Part shown: positions 29,375 through 38,750 of the stretch, piece by piece | Layout of the letters: every line of letters begins with the position of its first letter | How positions within the stretch are numbered: position 1 is the stretch's first letter | DNA from: Halobium salinum | Lineage (GTDB): Archaea > Halobacteriota > Halobacteria > Halobacteriales > Haloferacaceae | Direction of reading: 5' to 3' | Assembly: GCF_026586625.1 (NCBI RefSeq) | Contig: NZ_JAODIW010000008.1 | Coordinates: 489,796-553,795 of the forward strand | Length of the DNA: 64,000 bases | The notes under the pieces: model-generated | Told to the model about the DNA's origin: nothing | The model's input: the letters and a program-made list of their open reading frames with translations, nothing else | Databases searched by the model: none | Translations under genes and position numbers: made by a program

Positions 29375-29950
29375 TTAGGGCTCCGAACCGCCGTCGCCCA
29401 ACCGCGCCTCGAACTCCGGGACGGTCTCCTGGCAGTCGCCGACGAGTTCGGCGGGGTTGCCGATGGCGGTGCAGTGGGGCGGCACGGAGTCGAGGACGAC
29501 CGAGGCGGCGCCGACTTTCGCCTGCCGGCCGATGGTGATGGGGCCGAGGAGGGTCGCACCGGCGCCGATGGTGACCCCGTCCTCGATAGTCGGGTGGCGC
29601 TTCTCGCGTTTCATCGAGTCGCCGCCGAGCGTGACCCCGTGATACAGCATCACGTCGTCGCCGATTTCGGTCGTCTCGCCGATGACGACGCCGTTCCCGT
29701 GGTCGACGAAGAAGCGGCGGCCGATCTCGGCGCCGGGGTGAATCTCGATGCCCGTCGCGAAGCGGGAGAGGTGCGAGAGACCGCGCGCGAGTAGCGTGTG
29801 GTCTCGCTCCCAGAACGCGTGAGCCAGCCGGTGAGCCCAGACGGCGTGGAGGCCGGGGTAGAAGAGCAACACCTCGAGCGACGAGCGGGCGGCGGGGTCC
29901 TTCGAAAGCGCCGTCCGGACGTCCTCGCGGATCCGGTCGAGCAGTCCCAT
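29375..29950 (-). CDS. cysE: Serine O-acetyltransferase CysE
   Basis: 191 aa from ATG 29950 ([20 protein letters not shown]). Helical N-terminal domain ([19 protein letters not shown]) and left-handed beta-helix of hexapeptide repeats ([40 protein letters not shown]). The motif [20 protein letters not shown] carries the catalytic His. It makes O-acetylserine from serine and acetyl-CoA, the carbon skeleton for cysteine. No cysteine synthase gene is adjacent. The upstream in-frame extension has shadow composition, hence the chosen start. Confidence 0.95.
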   Translation of the reverse strand: MGLLDRIREDVRTALSKDPAARSSLEVLLFYPGLHAVWAHRLAHAFWERDHTLLARGLSHLSRFATGIEIHPGAEIGRRFFVDHGNGVVIGETTEIGDDVMLYHGVTLGGDSMKREKRHPTIEDGVTIGAGATLLGPITIGRQAKVGAASVVLDSVPPHCTAIGNPAELVGDCQETVPEFEARLGDGGSEP

Positions 29951-30253
29951 GGCCACCCGTAGGACGGTCGAGGCAAAAGTGCTACTGGATGCGGATGCGT
30001 CGTCCCCGTCCCTGGTCGCACGCACGCCCCGAACGCGACTCTCGTCCCGTATCTCGAGGGGGCGAACCGTCCGCGAGCGCCGTCGCCGCCACACGTCTGT
30101 TGCTGACGTTCTTCGTCACGTCGGCGGACCCGGGGTCGCTCGTCGTCGAAGGAGTCGGCACCCGGGTGGACTACTCGGAGCGCAGTCGCACCTCCGGTCG
30201 AGGCCGCCGGGAGCGGCGTCGTTCGGCCCCCAACGATGCGACTGACGTCGGCG
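29951..30253. other. Intergenic, no gene recognised
   Basis: 303 bp upstream of cysE, between two minus-strand genes. All open frames look like Arg-rich shadows. No hairpin, oligo-T tract or repeat stands out. Confidence 0.5.
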
Positions 30254-32125
30254 TCACTCGTCGGAAGCCTCGACGTGGTCGGTGCTGGCTGGCTCCCGGG
30301 CGCCGTTTCGGAACGCCATCGCGGGGTGGCGTTCCCGGGTCCGGGAACCGAACAGCCGGTCGCGCAGCGACCGCTTGGAGGCGCGCTCGGCCAGCAACAC
30401 CGAGCAGTCCACGTGGTTGACCACGTCCAGATGGAGCGAGTTCTGCACCAACCGGGACAGCATCCCCTGTTCTGTCGCGCCGAGCATGAGCATCGTGCTG
30501 TCGCCGGCCGCTCCGACGATGGCCTCCTCGACGTCGCCCGAGCGGACGGTGATAGTCGCGTCCGTCAGGCCGTGCTCGGCGGCCCACTCCCTGAGGAACG
30601 CCTCGCCCGCGCGTTCGTCCGTCTCGTCGCCGACGACGTGGAGCAGTTCGACCTTCGCGTTCGCCACCTCCTGAAGCGCCCGGGCGACCTCCGCGTTCAG
30701 GTCGGAGTCGGGCCCGCCGGCGGTCGGCAGGAGGATTCGCGACGGGTCGAGACCGCGGTCGTTGGCCACGAGGAAGTCACAGGGCAGCTGGTTGGTCAGC
30801 TCGGCGAGCGGTCTCTCGGCGCGGGCCGAACTCCACAGCCCCTCCTCGTCCCAGCCGATGAGCGCCAGGTCGGGACTCGTCCGCCGGGCCAGCGTGAATA
30901 TCTCCTCGAAGGAACGCGGGGTGACCACGGTCGAGGTCTCCAGGGTGACGTCGTACTTGGTGCCGATTCGACGGGTATCCTCCAGCAGTCGCTCGGAGTT
31001 ACGCCGGATGCGGTCCTGCTGGACCCGCTCCGTGTTCGAGGACCAGCGCCGGGGCGCCTGAACGACGTGGACGACGTGGACTTTCCCCTTCTTCTGACGG
31101 CTGGCCAGCTGGCAGGCCAGCCGCACTACCTCGGTTTCGGTCCGCGGGTTGGCGATGGGTACCAGAATCCGGTAGGTCTCCGGGTCGCGGACGATCTCCT
31201 CGACGGTGTCGATCACCGGAACGTACGAGCGACCGGCCAGCGAGCCTACCAACCACTCCCGCGGCGTGAGCCGACGGACGTCCTGAAACCGGGGAATCTG
31301 GAGGCGCCGGTCGGAGGTCTGGTAGTAGTTCACAACCGTCACCAGTACGATTCCGCCGAGCGTGTTTCCGAGCAGCACCGGAAGGACGAACCCGAATAGC
31401 GCGGGAACCGGGTTCGCCCCGGTGACCAGCGCCAGGTAGACGACCTCGGTGAAGGAGACCACCACGTGGTACAGGTTCCCCAGCGGGATGGCCAGGAACG
31501 CCAGGTACACGACGACCAGCTTGGAGATGGTGTCCCGGGCGGCGAAGCTGATCCACACCACGCCGGCGACTATCAGCCCGGCGAAGGCCGCCTTGACGAA
31601 CAGGGCGGAGGCGGGGGTGGCGATGCCCTTCTCGGCGAACCCGACCGCCACCGCCGCGGTGGCGTCGTCGAATACGCCGCCGTAGGCCAGCGCGAGCGCT
31701 CCGAGTCCGCCGCCAAGGAAGTTCCCCGCGAGCACGATGGACCAGTGACGAAACAGCGTGGGAATCGAGACCAACCGCTCCAGTGTCAGCGCCACCGGCG
31801 GCAGCGTGTTCTCCGTGTACAGCTGGTAGCCGCCGATGATGATGTAGATGAACCCCAACGGGTACAGCAGGACGCCGCCGATCTCGGAGTCCGTAGCGGC
31901 GGTCACCGAGGCGTAGAGCAGGAACGTGATGGTAATCGCGAAGCCGGCCGCGAGCGCGCTGAAGAACAGCTCTCGCACCCCGGAGGTGACCTCGTGGTCG
32001 GCGTCCGTGACGACCCGCTGATACACTTGGTCGGTGGATAACTGGTCCGCGAGCACGTCGTCCTCGTCCCCGTGAGCAGATTCAGCCTCGTCGGCGAGCG
32101 TAGAGTTGGCGTCCGAGTCGACCAT
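30254..32125 (-). CDS. Formate/nitrite transporter family channel fused to UspA domains
   Basis: 623 aa. An acidic N-terminal tail (1-45) precedes an FNT-type six-helix channel (about 50-285: ELFFSALAAGFAITITFLLY; YTENTLPPVALTLERLVSIP; NFLGGGLGALALAYGGVF; PLGNLYHVVVSFTEVVYLAL; LLGNTLGGIVLVTVVNYY). Two cytoplasmic UspA-like domains follow (from about 320: YRILVPIANPRTETEVVRLA; and RILLPTAGGPDSDLNAEVAR to LMLGATEQGMLSRLVQ). The helix region of classical formate channels with the C-N-x-x-V motif reads KAAFAGLIVAGVVWISFA here, so it belongs to a divergent branch. Substrate is uncertain; formate is attractive given the formate dehydrogenase nearby. The Usp domains may gate the channel. Confidence 0.87.
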   Translation of the reverse strand: MVDSDANSTLADEAESAHGDEDDVLADQLSTDQVYQRVVTDADHEVTSGVRELFFSALAAGFAITITFLLYASVTAATDSEIGGVLLYPLGFIYIIIGGYQLYTENTLPPVALTLERLVSIPTLFRHWSIVLAGNFLGGGLGALALAYGGVFDDATAAVAVGFAEKGIATPASALFVKAAFAGLIVAGVVWISFAARDTISKLVVVYLAFLAIPLGNLYHVVVSFTEVVYLALVTGANPVPALFGFVLPVLLGNTLGGIVLVTVVNYYQTSDRRLQIPRFQDVRRLTPREWLVGSLAGRSYVPVIDTVEEIVRDPETYRILVPIANPRTETEVVRLACQLASRQKKGKVHVVHVVQAPRRWSSNTERVQQDRIRRNSERLLEDTRRIGTKYDVTLETSTVVTPRSFEEIFTLARRTSPDLALIGWDEEGLWSSARAERPLAELTNQLPCDFLVANDRGLDPSRILLPTAGGPDSDLNAEVARALQEVANAKVELLHVVGDETDERAGEAFLREWAAEHGLTDATITVRSGDVEEAIVGAAGDSTMLMLGATEQGMLSRLVQNSLHLDVVNHVDCSVLLAERASKRSLRDRLFGSRTRERHPAMAFRNGAREPASTDHVEASDE

Positions 32126-32395
32126 TCAGTGGGTGCTCTTCCCGGCGAAGCCGAAAGTAGCTTACCACCTGTCCTCCACCCGGTGTCGACGTCCCCGGAG
32201 TTCGACCCTGGGCTCGACCCGTCGGCGTCGCGGGCGGACGCCTCGCCGCTCTCTACGTCCCTCCGGTGACGACGTCGGTACTCGCCGCGACTCGTCGGCG
32301 CGGCCCGGACGCTCCCTTCACGTACTGGGACGCCGACTGCCGCGTCGCCGACCGATTCGATATCGTGCCTATTAGTTTATTGGACTGACTGTACT

Positions 32396-33742
32396 TCAAT
32401 CTGTTAGATCGAGATACAGCGCCGCAGTCCACGAGAACCGGTCGCTCCCGCGTCCCTCCCCCGTCTCCGGCGAGAAGTACTCCCGAAACCCCTCGCGCTC
32501 GACGAGCGAGACGGTGTCGCGCTCGATTCGCGACGCGAGGTCGGCGGCGCCGTATCGTCGGAGCCCGTCGGCGAGGAGCCAGTTCGTGTTGACCCACACC
32601 GGGCCGCGCCAGTAGCGGTCGAGGTCCATCCCCTCGCCGACGTAGGAGGGGCAGGCGCGTTCGTAGGAGAGGAAGTTCTCGCTGAGGTTCGTCCGAACTG
32701 CCTCGAACTGCCCCTGGTCGGGGAGACCGCCGAACGTCGAGACCAGCCCGGCGACGGAGTTCGCCGGGAGCCGACGCTCGCCGACGCGGTCGTAGGAGAC
32801 GAACGTTCCGAGCGCCGGACTCCACAGCCGGTCACGACAGGCTTCCCGCGTCGATTCGGCCTGCTCGCGCCAGCGGTCGGCCGCGTCGACGCCGGCCGCG
32901 CCCTCCTCACCGAGCGCGTCGAGTTCGTCGTACATCCCCCCGAGGTCCGCACAGGCGCGGGCGAATATCGCGTTCGTCAGGACGTCCTCGACGACGAACG
33001 GGCACACCTCCCGCAGGCGGACCTCGTCCCAATCGAAGGCCCGACCCTGTCGGACGAGCGCGACGTACCGGTCGTAGTCCCAGTCGGTCGGGCGCTGGTC
33101 GGCGAGCGACTCCGACTTCCGGTCCTCGCGGGCGTAGTCGAGGTCGTCGACGCCCGGGAGGTCGAGCGGTTCGAAGGACTCGAGGACCGGCGTCCACGCC
33201 GGCGAGTCGTCCATCCCGGTCGCCCATGGGTGGCGGACGTAGACGACGTCGCCGTCGTCGGAGCGCTCGCGGAGCCACCACGAGAGGAACGCGTCGAGTG
33301 CGGGAACGACGGCGTCGAGGAACGCTTCGGCCGCCGACCCCCCTCGTTGACGCCGTAGCGCATCGGCTACCCGGCGCGCCGCCGGAACGACCATCGGGGG
33401 CTGAGTGATACCGCTGGTCCGGACGCGGTCGGACCCGGCGCCCCACTCGTCGGGACCGGGGAAGTAGCCCGTCGCGTCCGTCCAGAAGGCGATCTGTGGG
33501 ACCATCCCGTTCGCCCACTGTGCGTCGAGGAGCGTCCGAATCTCCGTCGCGGCGGCGTCGGGGTCGGCGCTCGCGAGGCCCGCCGCGACGAACGCCGAAT
33601 CCCAGTTCCACTGGAAGGGGTACAGCGTCGCGGAGGGAATCGTGTACCCCTCGCGGCGGTTCGCCCGCAGGACGGCGAGCGCCGCCTCGCGGCGCGCTTG
33701 GGTGTCGTCTCCGGTCGGCGGCGTGTCGGCGTCGTCGGTCAT
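32396..33742 (-). CDS. GH63-like / MGH1-type glycoside hydrolase, (alpha/alpha)6 barrel
   Basis: 448 aa from ATG 33742. The motifs YPFQWNWDSAFVAAG (about residue 40), NGMVPQIAFW, RHPWATGMDDSPAW and YWRGPVWVNTNWLL are characteristic of the GH63/MGH1-like (alpha/alpha)6 family, which includes mannosylglycerate hydrolase and glucosidases. The acidic residues in WNWDSAF and TGMDDSPAW are plausible catalytic or substrate-binding positions. There is no signal peptide, so it is cytoplasmic and may turn over a compatible solute or a short alpha-glucoside. Substrate cannot be fixed from sequence. It is divergent from the SDR gene at 33845. Confidence 0.88.
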   Translation of the reverse strand: MTDDADTPPTGDDTQARREAALAVLRANRREGYTIPSATLYPFQWNWDSAFVAAGLASADPDAAATEIRTLLDAQWANGMVPQIAFWTDATGYFPGPDEWGAGSDRVRTSGITQPPMVVPAARRVADALRRQRGGSAAEAFLDAVVPALDAFLSWWLRERSDDGDVVYVRHPWATGMDDSPAWTPVLESFEPLDLPGVDDLDYAREDRKSESLADQRPTDWDYDRYVALVRQGRAFDWDEVRLREVCPFVVEDVLTNAIFARACADLGGMYDELDALGEEGAAGVDAADRWREQAESTREACRDRLWSPALGTFVSYDRVGERRLPANSVAGLVSTFGGLPDQGQFEAVRTNLSENFLSYERACPSYVGEGMDLDRYWRGPVWVNTNWLLADGLRRYGAADLASRIERDTVSLVEREGFREYFSPETGEGRGSDRFSWTAALYLDLTD

Positions 33743-33844
33743 GAGTGGGCCGACGCGGCGCGGTCGATTCGGGTTTTCGGTCCGGAAGCGTGTCAACCTC
33801 GAACCACACCCGGGTTTCTTGCTCGGGCGACGCCAACTCGGCCC

Positions 33845-34660
33845 ATGCGACTGGACGACGAGACGGTACTCGTGACGGGCGGCGCCTCGGGAATCGGACG
33901 CGCGACGGCGGCGCGGTGTGCCGACCTCGGCGCGCACGTCGTCGTCACCGACGTGGACGAGTCCGGTGGAACGGAGACGGTCGACCGCATCGCCGGGGTC
34001 GACGCCCGAAAGGGCGGAGCCGACGCCGGAAGGGGCGGAGCCGACGCCGGGGAGGAGGGGAGCGCCGAGTTCCGCCCACTCGACGTGACCGACCGTGAGG
34101 CGTTCGAGTCGGTCGTCGACGACGTGGCCGCGGAGCGGGGACTCGACGCCCTCGTGAACAACGCCGGCGTCGGCCACCTCCCGGCGCCCGTGGAGGGAAT
34201 CGACGACGCGGCCCGCGAACGCGTGCTCGACGTGAACGTCCGCGGCGTCTGGAACGGCTGTGCGGCGGCGCTTCCGGTCATGAAGGCGCAGGGCTCCGGG
34301 GCCATCGTCAACGTGGCCTCGCTGGCTGGCGTCGTCGGGAGCCCGCACCTGGGTGCTTACTCGCTGTCGAAGGGCGCCGTCGTCAACTTCACTCGGACGG
34401 TCGCCGCCGAGGCGGGCGGTCACGGCGTGCGAGCCAACGCGGTCTGTCCGGGGTTCGTCGAGGGGGGCCTCGGTGCGCAGTTCTTCGAGACGTTCGACGA
34501 CCCCGAGGCGGCAAAGCGGCAGATGGTCGCCGACTACGCGCTGGAGCGACTGGGGACCGTCGAAGAGGTCGCCGACGCGGTCTGTTATCTCGCCAGCGAC
34601 GCCGCCTCGTTCGTCACGGGCGAGGCGCTGATGGTCGACGGCGGCTACTCGATGCAGTAA
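33845..34660 (+). CDS. Short-chain dehydrogenase/reductase (SDR)
   Basis: 271 aa from ATG 33845. Classical SDR: TGGASGIG (residues 11-18), NNAG (105-108) and the catalytic Ser159, Tyr172 and Lys176 (YSLSK). The Asp at the end of the second strand (VVVTDVDESG) favours NAD(H) over NADP(H). The C-terminal LASDAASFVTGEALMVDGGY is typical. Between the third strand and the DVTD motif sits an extra Gly/Ala/Asp-rich stretch formed by a 21-nt tandem duplication (KGGADAG-RGGADAG). Substrate is unknown. Confidence 0.93.
   Translation: MRLDDETVLVTGGASGIGRATAARCADLGAHVVVTDVDESGGTETVDRIAGVDARKGGADAGRGGADAGEEGSAEFRPLDVTDREAFESVVDDVAAERGLDALVNNAGVGHLPAPVEGIDDAARERVLDVNVRGVWNGCAAALPVMKAQGSGAIVNVASLAGVVGSPHLGAYSLSKGAVVNFTRTVAAEAGGHGVRANAVCPGFVEGGLGAQFFETFDDPEAAKRQMVADYALERLGTVEEVADAVCYLASDAASFVTGEALMVDGGYSMQ
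34009..34050 (+). repeat. In-frame 21-nt tandem duplication inside the SDR gene
   Basis: Two adjacent 21-nt units encode KGGADAG and RGGADAG. They differ at only two positions by my count, which suggests recent slippage. The insert falls on a surface loop and leaves the frame intact. Confidence 0.7.
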
Positions 34661-34667
34661 GTGTCGG

Positions 34668-35705
34668 TCACCGGAGCGCGGCGAGGAGGTCCACGCTCTC
34701 GCGAGCGACCTCGTCCAGCACGTCGGCGTGCGCCGCGAGCGCGAGCGCGCCGCCCATCAGCGACCCCTCCTTCATCTCGCCGGCGGCGAAGCGAGCCAGC
34801 GCGGCCGGGCCGCGACTGCCGGCCCCGCCGCCCCCGTCGGGCACCGGTTCGGTCGGCTCGTCGAGGTCGACGAGCGCGTCGAACCCCGGGTCGGTGACGC
34901 GCACGTCGGCGTCGAACCCGGCGGCGGCCTCTGTGAAGTCGGGAACCGCGTCGGCGAGGTACCGCGTCGTCGCCAGCGAGAGCCGGCCGTCCACGTCGGC
35001 GTGGCGGACCAGCGCGGCGACCGCGAGCATCTGGGTGCCGCCCCCGAGGAGGACGCGTTTGTCGGTCTCGAGCGCCCCGACGACGAGGCCGGCGACGACG
35101 GGTAAGGTGGGGTCGCCCATCGCTTCGACGGCGGTCGTGGGCTCGCCGGCCGCGTCCCCGGGTGCGAGGCCGCTCGCGTCGAGCCCCTTCGCGACGACCG
35201 AGCGCTTGAGTTCGATGGGGTTCCGCGACAGCGAGGAGGAGACCGGGGCGTCCTCGTCAAGGGCGCGCAGGACCCCCATCGCCGTCGTCGTCCCGCCCGG
35301 AACCGTCTCGCCGATGACCAGCCGGCGGTCCGGGAGCCGCGAGCCGAGCCGGCGCCCACCCACGAACAGCGCCGAGGCGTTCGAGACGGCCGTCGCCTCC
35401 CTGATGTCCCGGCCGGGCGTCGCCCCGACGGCAACCGTCGGCGCCGCGGTCGGCTTCCCGATGCCGGCGTCGACGACGGTACACTCAACGTTCACGAGTT
35501 CGCGCACCGCCCGAGTGACGAGCGCCGGCGACGGACAGCCGCCGGGCGTCCGCGGCAGTGACGGCGCCTCCACGAGTCGGCCGTAGCTCACCAGTTCGGC
35601 GTCGGCACTCGGCGTGTGCGTCGCCTCCGCCGGCGAGGCGCCCGCCGCGCTGATGCCGTCGATTCGGGCCGTCTCCGTGTTCCCCGCCACGAGTACTAGG
35701 CGCAT
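34668..35705 (-). CDS. cobT: CobT-family nicotinate-nucleotide phosphoribosyltransferase (cobalamin lower-ligand activation)
   Basis: 345 aa from ATG 35705 (MRLVLVAGNTETARIDGISA). The archaeal CobT-like (TIGR00303-type) pattern is clear: VECTVVDAGIGKPTAAPTVA, LVIGETVPGGTTTAMGVLRA, SSSLSRNPIELKRSVV, DPTLPVVAGLVVGA, VLLGGGTQMLAVAALV. It transfers phosphoribose to the lower-ligand base of cobalamin. The neighbouring leftward HAD-family gene may belong to the same unit, 136 bp upstream. Other cobalamin genes are not in the window. Confidence 0.9.
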   Translation of the reverse strand: MRLVLVAGNTETARIDGISAAGASPAEATHTPSADAELVSYGRLVEAPSLPRTPGGCPSPALVTRAVRELVNVECTVVDAGIGKPTAAPTVAVGATPGRDIREATAVSNASALFVGGRRLGSRLPDRRLVIGETVPGGTTTAMGVLRALDEDAPVSSSLSRNPIELKRSVVAKGLDASGLAPGDAAGEPTTAVEAMGDPTLPVVAGLVVGALETDKRVLLGGGTQMLAVAALVRHADVDGRLSLATTRYLADAVPDFTEAAAGFDADVRVTDPGFDALVDLDEPTEPVPDGGGGAGSRGPAALARFAAGEMKEGSLMGGALALAAHADVLDEVARESVDLLAALR

Positions 35706-35841
35706 GTGAGTCAGGTCCCCTCCCGGCGACCGGTCGACGGTCGCCGAAGCTACCGACCGGTCGGTCTCCTGATGAATAAACCCGGTGGTCGTGGCGGCCG
35801 GGTCGGCCGGGTCGGCCGTGGAGGGCGACGCGCCCGCCGGG

Positions 35842-36471
35842 TCAGTCCGTGTCGAACCGTTCCGGACGACGGGCCAGCGCCGCGAGCGAGGTGTCGGCGA
35901 GGTCGACGAACCGACCGCCGGCGTCGACGACCCCGTCGTCTCCCCGCCCGACGACGCCGACGTGGACCAGGTCCGCGGGGTCGACGGCGAGTCGACGGGC
36001 CAGCGTCTCGAACGCCCGGGGGTCGGGTTTCTCCCAGCCGGAGCCGACGCTCGTGACGACCGCGTCGAAGTCCGTGCGCGAGAACTCGGCGCGGACGAGC
36101 ACCCGTCCGACGGTCTCGGGCGCCGGCGCGTCCGCGAGCAGACCGACCGGGCCGCGCTCGCGGGCGGCCTTGACGGCCTCGACCGCGCCGGGTCTGGTCC
36201 GAACCGCCGGGTCGAAGGCGGAGACCGCCGCCCGGCGCGGGGCGTTGTTCGGCGCTTCGACGCCCCGGCTCCGGAGTGCGTGGGCGACGTGGGCCGGGAG
36301 CGGGACCGTCGCGCCCGCGGGGGCGTCGACGTGCGTTTCGTCGTAGGCCGCCTGCCAGTCGTCGGGGACCGGGACGCCGAGCCGGTCGAGTTCGTCGGCG
36401 ACCGCCGCCGCCGGGTCGGTCGGGAGGTCGGCGTCGACGAGGGTGTCGAAGAGGCCGAACGAGACTGCCAT
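35842..36471 (-). CDS. HAD-superfamily protein with catalytic nucleophile replaced
   Basis: 209 aa from ATG 36471. The HAD layout is present: motif I region MAVSFGLFDTLVDADL, cap, then WEKPDPRAFETLARRL (motif III Lys) and a motif IV-like region LVHVGVVGRGDDGVVDAGGR. The nucleophilic Asp of motif I (D-x-F-D-T) is Gly6, encoded by GGC, one transition away from GAC. Motif IV is also irregular. A phosphatase reaction through phospho-aspartate is therefore unlikely unless the sequence is in error. Position upstream of cobT hints at a former or modified role in corrinoid metabolism. Confidence 0.82.
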   Translation of the reverse strand: MAVSFGLFDTLVDADLPTDPAAAVADELDRLGVPVPDDWQAAYDETHVDAPAGATVPLPAHVAHALRSRGVEAPNNAPRRAAVSAFDPAVRTRPGAVEAVKAARERGPVGLLADAPAPETVGRVLVRAEFSRTDFDAVVTSVGSGWEKPDPRAFETLARRLAVDPADLVHVGVVGRGDDGVVDAGGRFVDLADTSLAALARRPERFDTD

Positions 36472-36635
36472 GGTGGGCCGATGGGCGGGTGAGGGCGTGT
36501 AGGTGTCGGTGTCGGTGTGTCGGCGTGCTCGGCTACGGGTGGGTTCGTGGCGGCGCGTGTCCGCCGGCCCACTCCGAACCTGACAGCCGACGGAACGGCG
36601 ATGCCGTGAATACGCCTCCTGTCCAACACTAGCGC

Positions 36636-37547
36636 ATGACCACCGCGAACCTCGCTCTCGACCTCCCACAGGGCCGACTCCACTACCGCGACCTCGGCGA
36701 GGGCGACCCGGTCGTCTTCGTCCACGGGGTCCTCACCAACGGCGACCTCTGGCGCAACGTCGTCCCGCGGGTGGCGGAGACTCACCGCGTGCTCGCCCCC
36801 GAACTCCCCCTCGGCGCCCACTCCGAGGCGATGGACCGCGAGGCGGACCTCTCGCCGCCCGGGCTCGTCCGCCTGCTCGCCGACTTCCTCGACGCGCTCG
36901 ATATCGACCGTGCGACGTTCGTCGGCGTCGACACCGGCGGCGCCCTCTGCCAGTTGTTCCTCGCGGCGTTTCCCGACCGCGTCGAGCGACTCGTCCTCGG
37001 TAACTGCGACGCGTTCGACAACTTCCTGCCGGCCCCGTTCCGCCCGCTCCAGTACGCCGCGCGCGCGCCGGGCGTCGTCTCCCTCTTCGGGCGGGCGCTC
37101 GGCGTCGACCCGCTCCGGCGGGCGGTAGCCGCGACGGTCGCGCGACACCACCTCAGCGACGTCGTCGCCGACTCCTACTTCGGACCCGTGAGCCGCGACG
37201 CGGGCGTCCGGCGCGACCTGCGGAAGGTGCTCGCCGGCATCAGTGCCGGCTACACCGTCGGCGCGGCGACGCGCTTCGAGACGTTCGAGCGCCCCGTCCT
37301 CCTCGTCTGGGCGCCCGAAGACCGGCTGTTCCCGGTCGCTCACGCGGTCCGGATGCGCGACCTCTTCCCGGACGCGCGGCTCGAACTCGTCGCCGACTCG
37401 CGGGCCCTGATTCCGGAGGACCGCCCCGACGCGTTCACCGACCTGCTCCTCGGGTTCCTCGGCGAGGCGCCGGCCCGGGCCGAGGCGCCGGACGCGGACC
37501 CCGACGCCGACTCACCGGAGCCGACCCGCGGGCCGACGGCTCCCTGA
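36636..37547 (+). CDS. Alpha/beta hydrolase with Asp nucleophile (dehalogenase-like elbow)
   Basis: 303 aa. The oxyanion motif VVFVHGVLTNGDLWRNVVP and the nucleophile elbow FVGVDTGGALCQLFLAAFPD show Asp in place of Ser, as in haloalkane and haloacetate dehalogenases and in a broader family of uncharacterised hydrolases. The acid candidate is in LLVWAPEDRLFPVAHA. At the expected catalytic His position the sequence reads VADSRALIPEDRPDAF, with no His. Activity and substrate are open. The C-terminal 25 residues are a disordered Asp/Pro-rich tail. Confidence 0.85.
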   Translation: MTTANLALDLPQGRLHYRDLGEGDPVVFVHGVLTNGDLWRNVVPRVAETHRVLAPELPLGAHSEAMDREADLSPPGLVRLLADFLDALDIDRATFVGVDTGGALCQLFLAAFPDRVERLVLGNCDAFDNFLPAPFRPLQYAARAPGVVSLFGRALGVDPLRRAVAATVARHHLSDVVADSYFGPVSRDAGVRRDLRKVLAGISAGYTVGAATRFETFERPVLLVWAPEDRLFPVAHAVRMRDLFPDARLELVADSRALIPEDRPDAFTDLLLGFLGEAPARAEAPDADPDADSPEPTRGPTAP

Positions 37548-37584
37548 GTCCGGTTCGCTTCTCCGCACCCCATGTCTGCTCCCG

Positions 37585-38646
37585 CTACCCGCCGAGCGTC
37601 GCCTCCAGCACGCGGAGCCAGTTCCCGTGGGCGATTCGCTCGCGCTCGCGCCGGGTGAACCCTCGGTCGGCCAGCGCCTCGAAGAGGCGGGGGAGCCCCG
37701 TCACGTCGCCCACCGACTCCGGAACCGTCGCCCCGTCGAAGTCCGAGCCGAGCGCGACGCCCTCGACGCCGATTCGCTCGGCGACGTACGCCACGTGGTC
37801 GACGACGGTCGCGAGGGGGGTGTCGGGTTCCTGCTCCCCGTCGGGGCGGAGCCCCTCCACCGCGAAGGAGACGCCGACGACCCCGTCCGAGTCGCCGACG
37901 GCGTCGATGGTCGCGTCGGAGACGTTGCGAGCCGAGGGACAGATGCCGTGGACGCCGGCGTGAGACACCACGAGCGGCGCCTCCGAGACGCGGGCCACGT
38001 CGCGGACCCCCGCCTCGTCGAGGTGTGCGCAGTCGACGACGATGCCTCGCTCGTTGCAGGCGCGGACCAGCGCCTCGCCGCGGTCGGTGAGGCCCGGCCC
38101 CGAATCGGGCGACGCCGGGTACCTGAACGGTGCGCCGTGTGCGAAGGCGTTCTCGCGCGCCCACGTGAGCCCTATCGAGCGTACCCCGCGCCCGTAGAGG
38201 GCGTCGAGGTTCGACAGGTCGGGTGCCACGGGGTCGGCGCCTTCGAGATGCGGGAGGGCGGCGACCGGCCCGTCGGGGTCGGAGAGGCACGACTCGATTT
38301 CGCTCGCCGACTCGACGACTCGAAGGGCGCCCTCGGACGCGGCTTCGAGCCGGTGGAGTCGGTCGAGCAGGTCGTTCGCGTACCGGCGGGCGTAGTCGGG
38401 GGCCAGCGGCGGGGGGAACGGGACGTCGTACCCGTCGTCGGTGCGGACGAGTTCGTGGGTGACCTCGCTGGGGACGAACATCGCGAAACAGCCGCCGGCG
38501 AACCCGCCCTCGCGGGCTCGCGGGAGGTCGATGTGTCCGGCGTCGCTCCGCCCGAAGAACGAGCGCCCGCCGCCGCGCTCGTCGAGGTGGAGGTCGAGCA
38601 GCGTGTCGTTGTGCCCGTCGAACACCGGCGGTGGGGAGGCGGTCAT
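37585..38646 (-). CDS. Membrane dipeptidase-family (peptidase M19) protein
   Basis: 353 aa from ATG 38646 (MTASPPPVFDGHNDTLLDLH). The zinc ligands of the renal-dipeptidase family are visible: His12 and Asp14 in DGHNDT, the bridging Glu in ALPHLEGADPV, His in VVSHAGVHGICPSARN, and Asp in LGSDFDGATVP. It hydrolyses dipeptides, typically X-D-Xaa or X-Gly types. There is no signal peptide or membrane anchor, so it is likely cytoplasmic. The next genes upstream (zinc finger, M24 protein) are on the same strand, but the spacing of 104-117 bp suggests separate units. Confidence 0.92.
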   Translation of the reverse strand: MTASPPPVFDGHNDTLLDLHLDERGGGRSFFGRSDAGHIDLPRAREGGFAGGCFAMFVPSEVTHELVRTDDGYDVPFPPPLAPDYARRYANDLLDRLHRLEAASEGALRVVESASEIESCLSDPDGPVAALPHLEGADPVAPDLSNLDALYGRGVRSIGLTWARENAFAHGAPFRYPASPDSGPGLTDRGEALVRACNERGIVVDCAHLDEAGVRDVARVSEAPLVVSHAGVHGICPSARNVSDATIDAVGDSDGVVGVSFAVEGLRPDGEQEPDTPLATVVDHVAYVAERIGVEGVALGSDFDGATVPESVGDVTGLPRLFEALADRGFTRRERERIAHGNWLRVLEATLGG

Positions 38647-38750
38647 CCCCGGAGTCGACGGCGTGGGCGGAGAAGAAGGTCGGGGAGGGCGGAGCCACAC
38701 GTCGGACACGACCACCACGCCGACACACCGCCGGAGTCGACGCCACCGTG

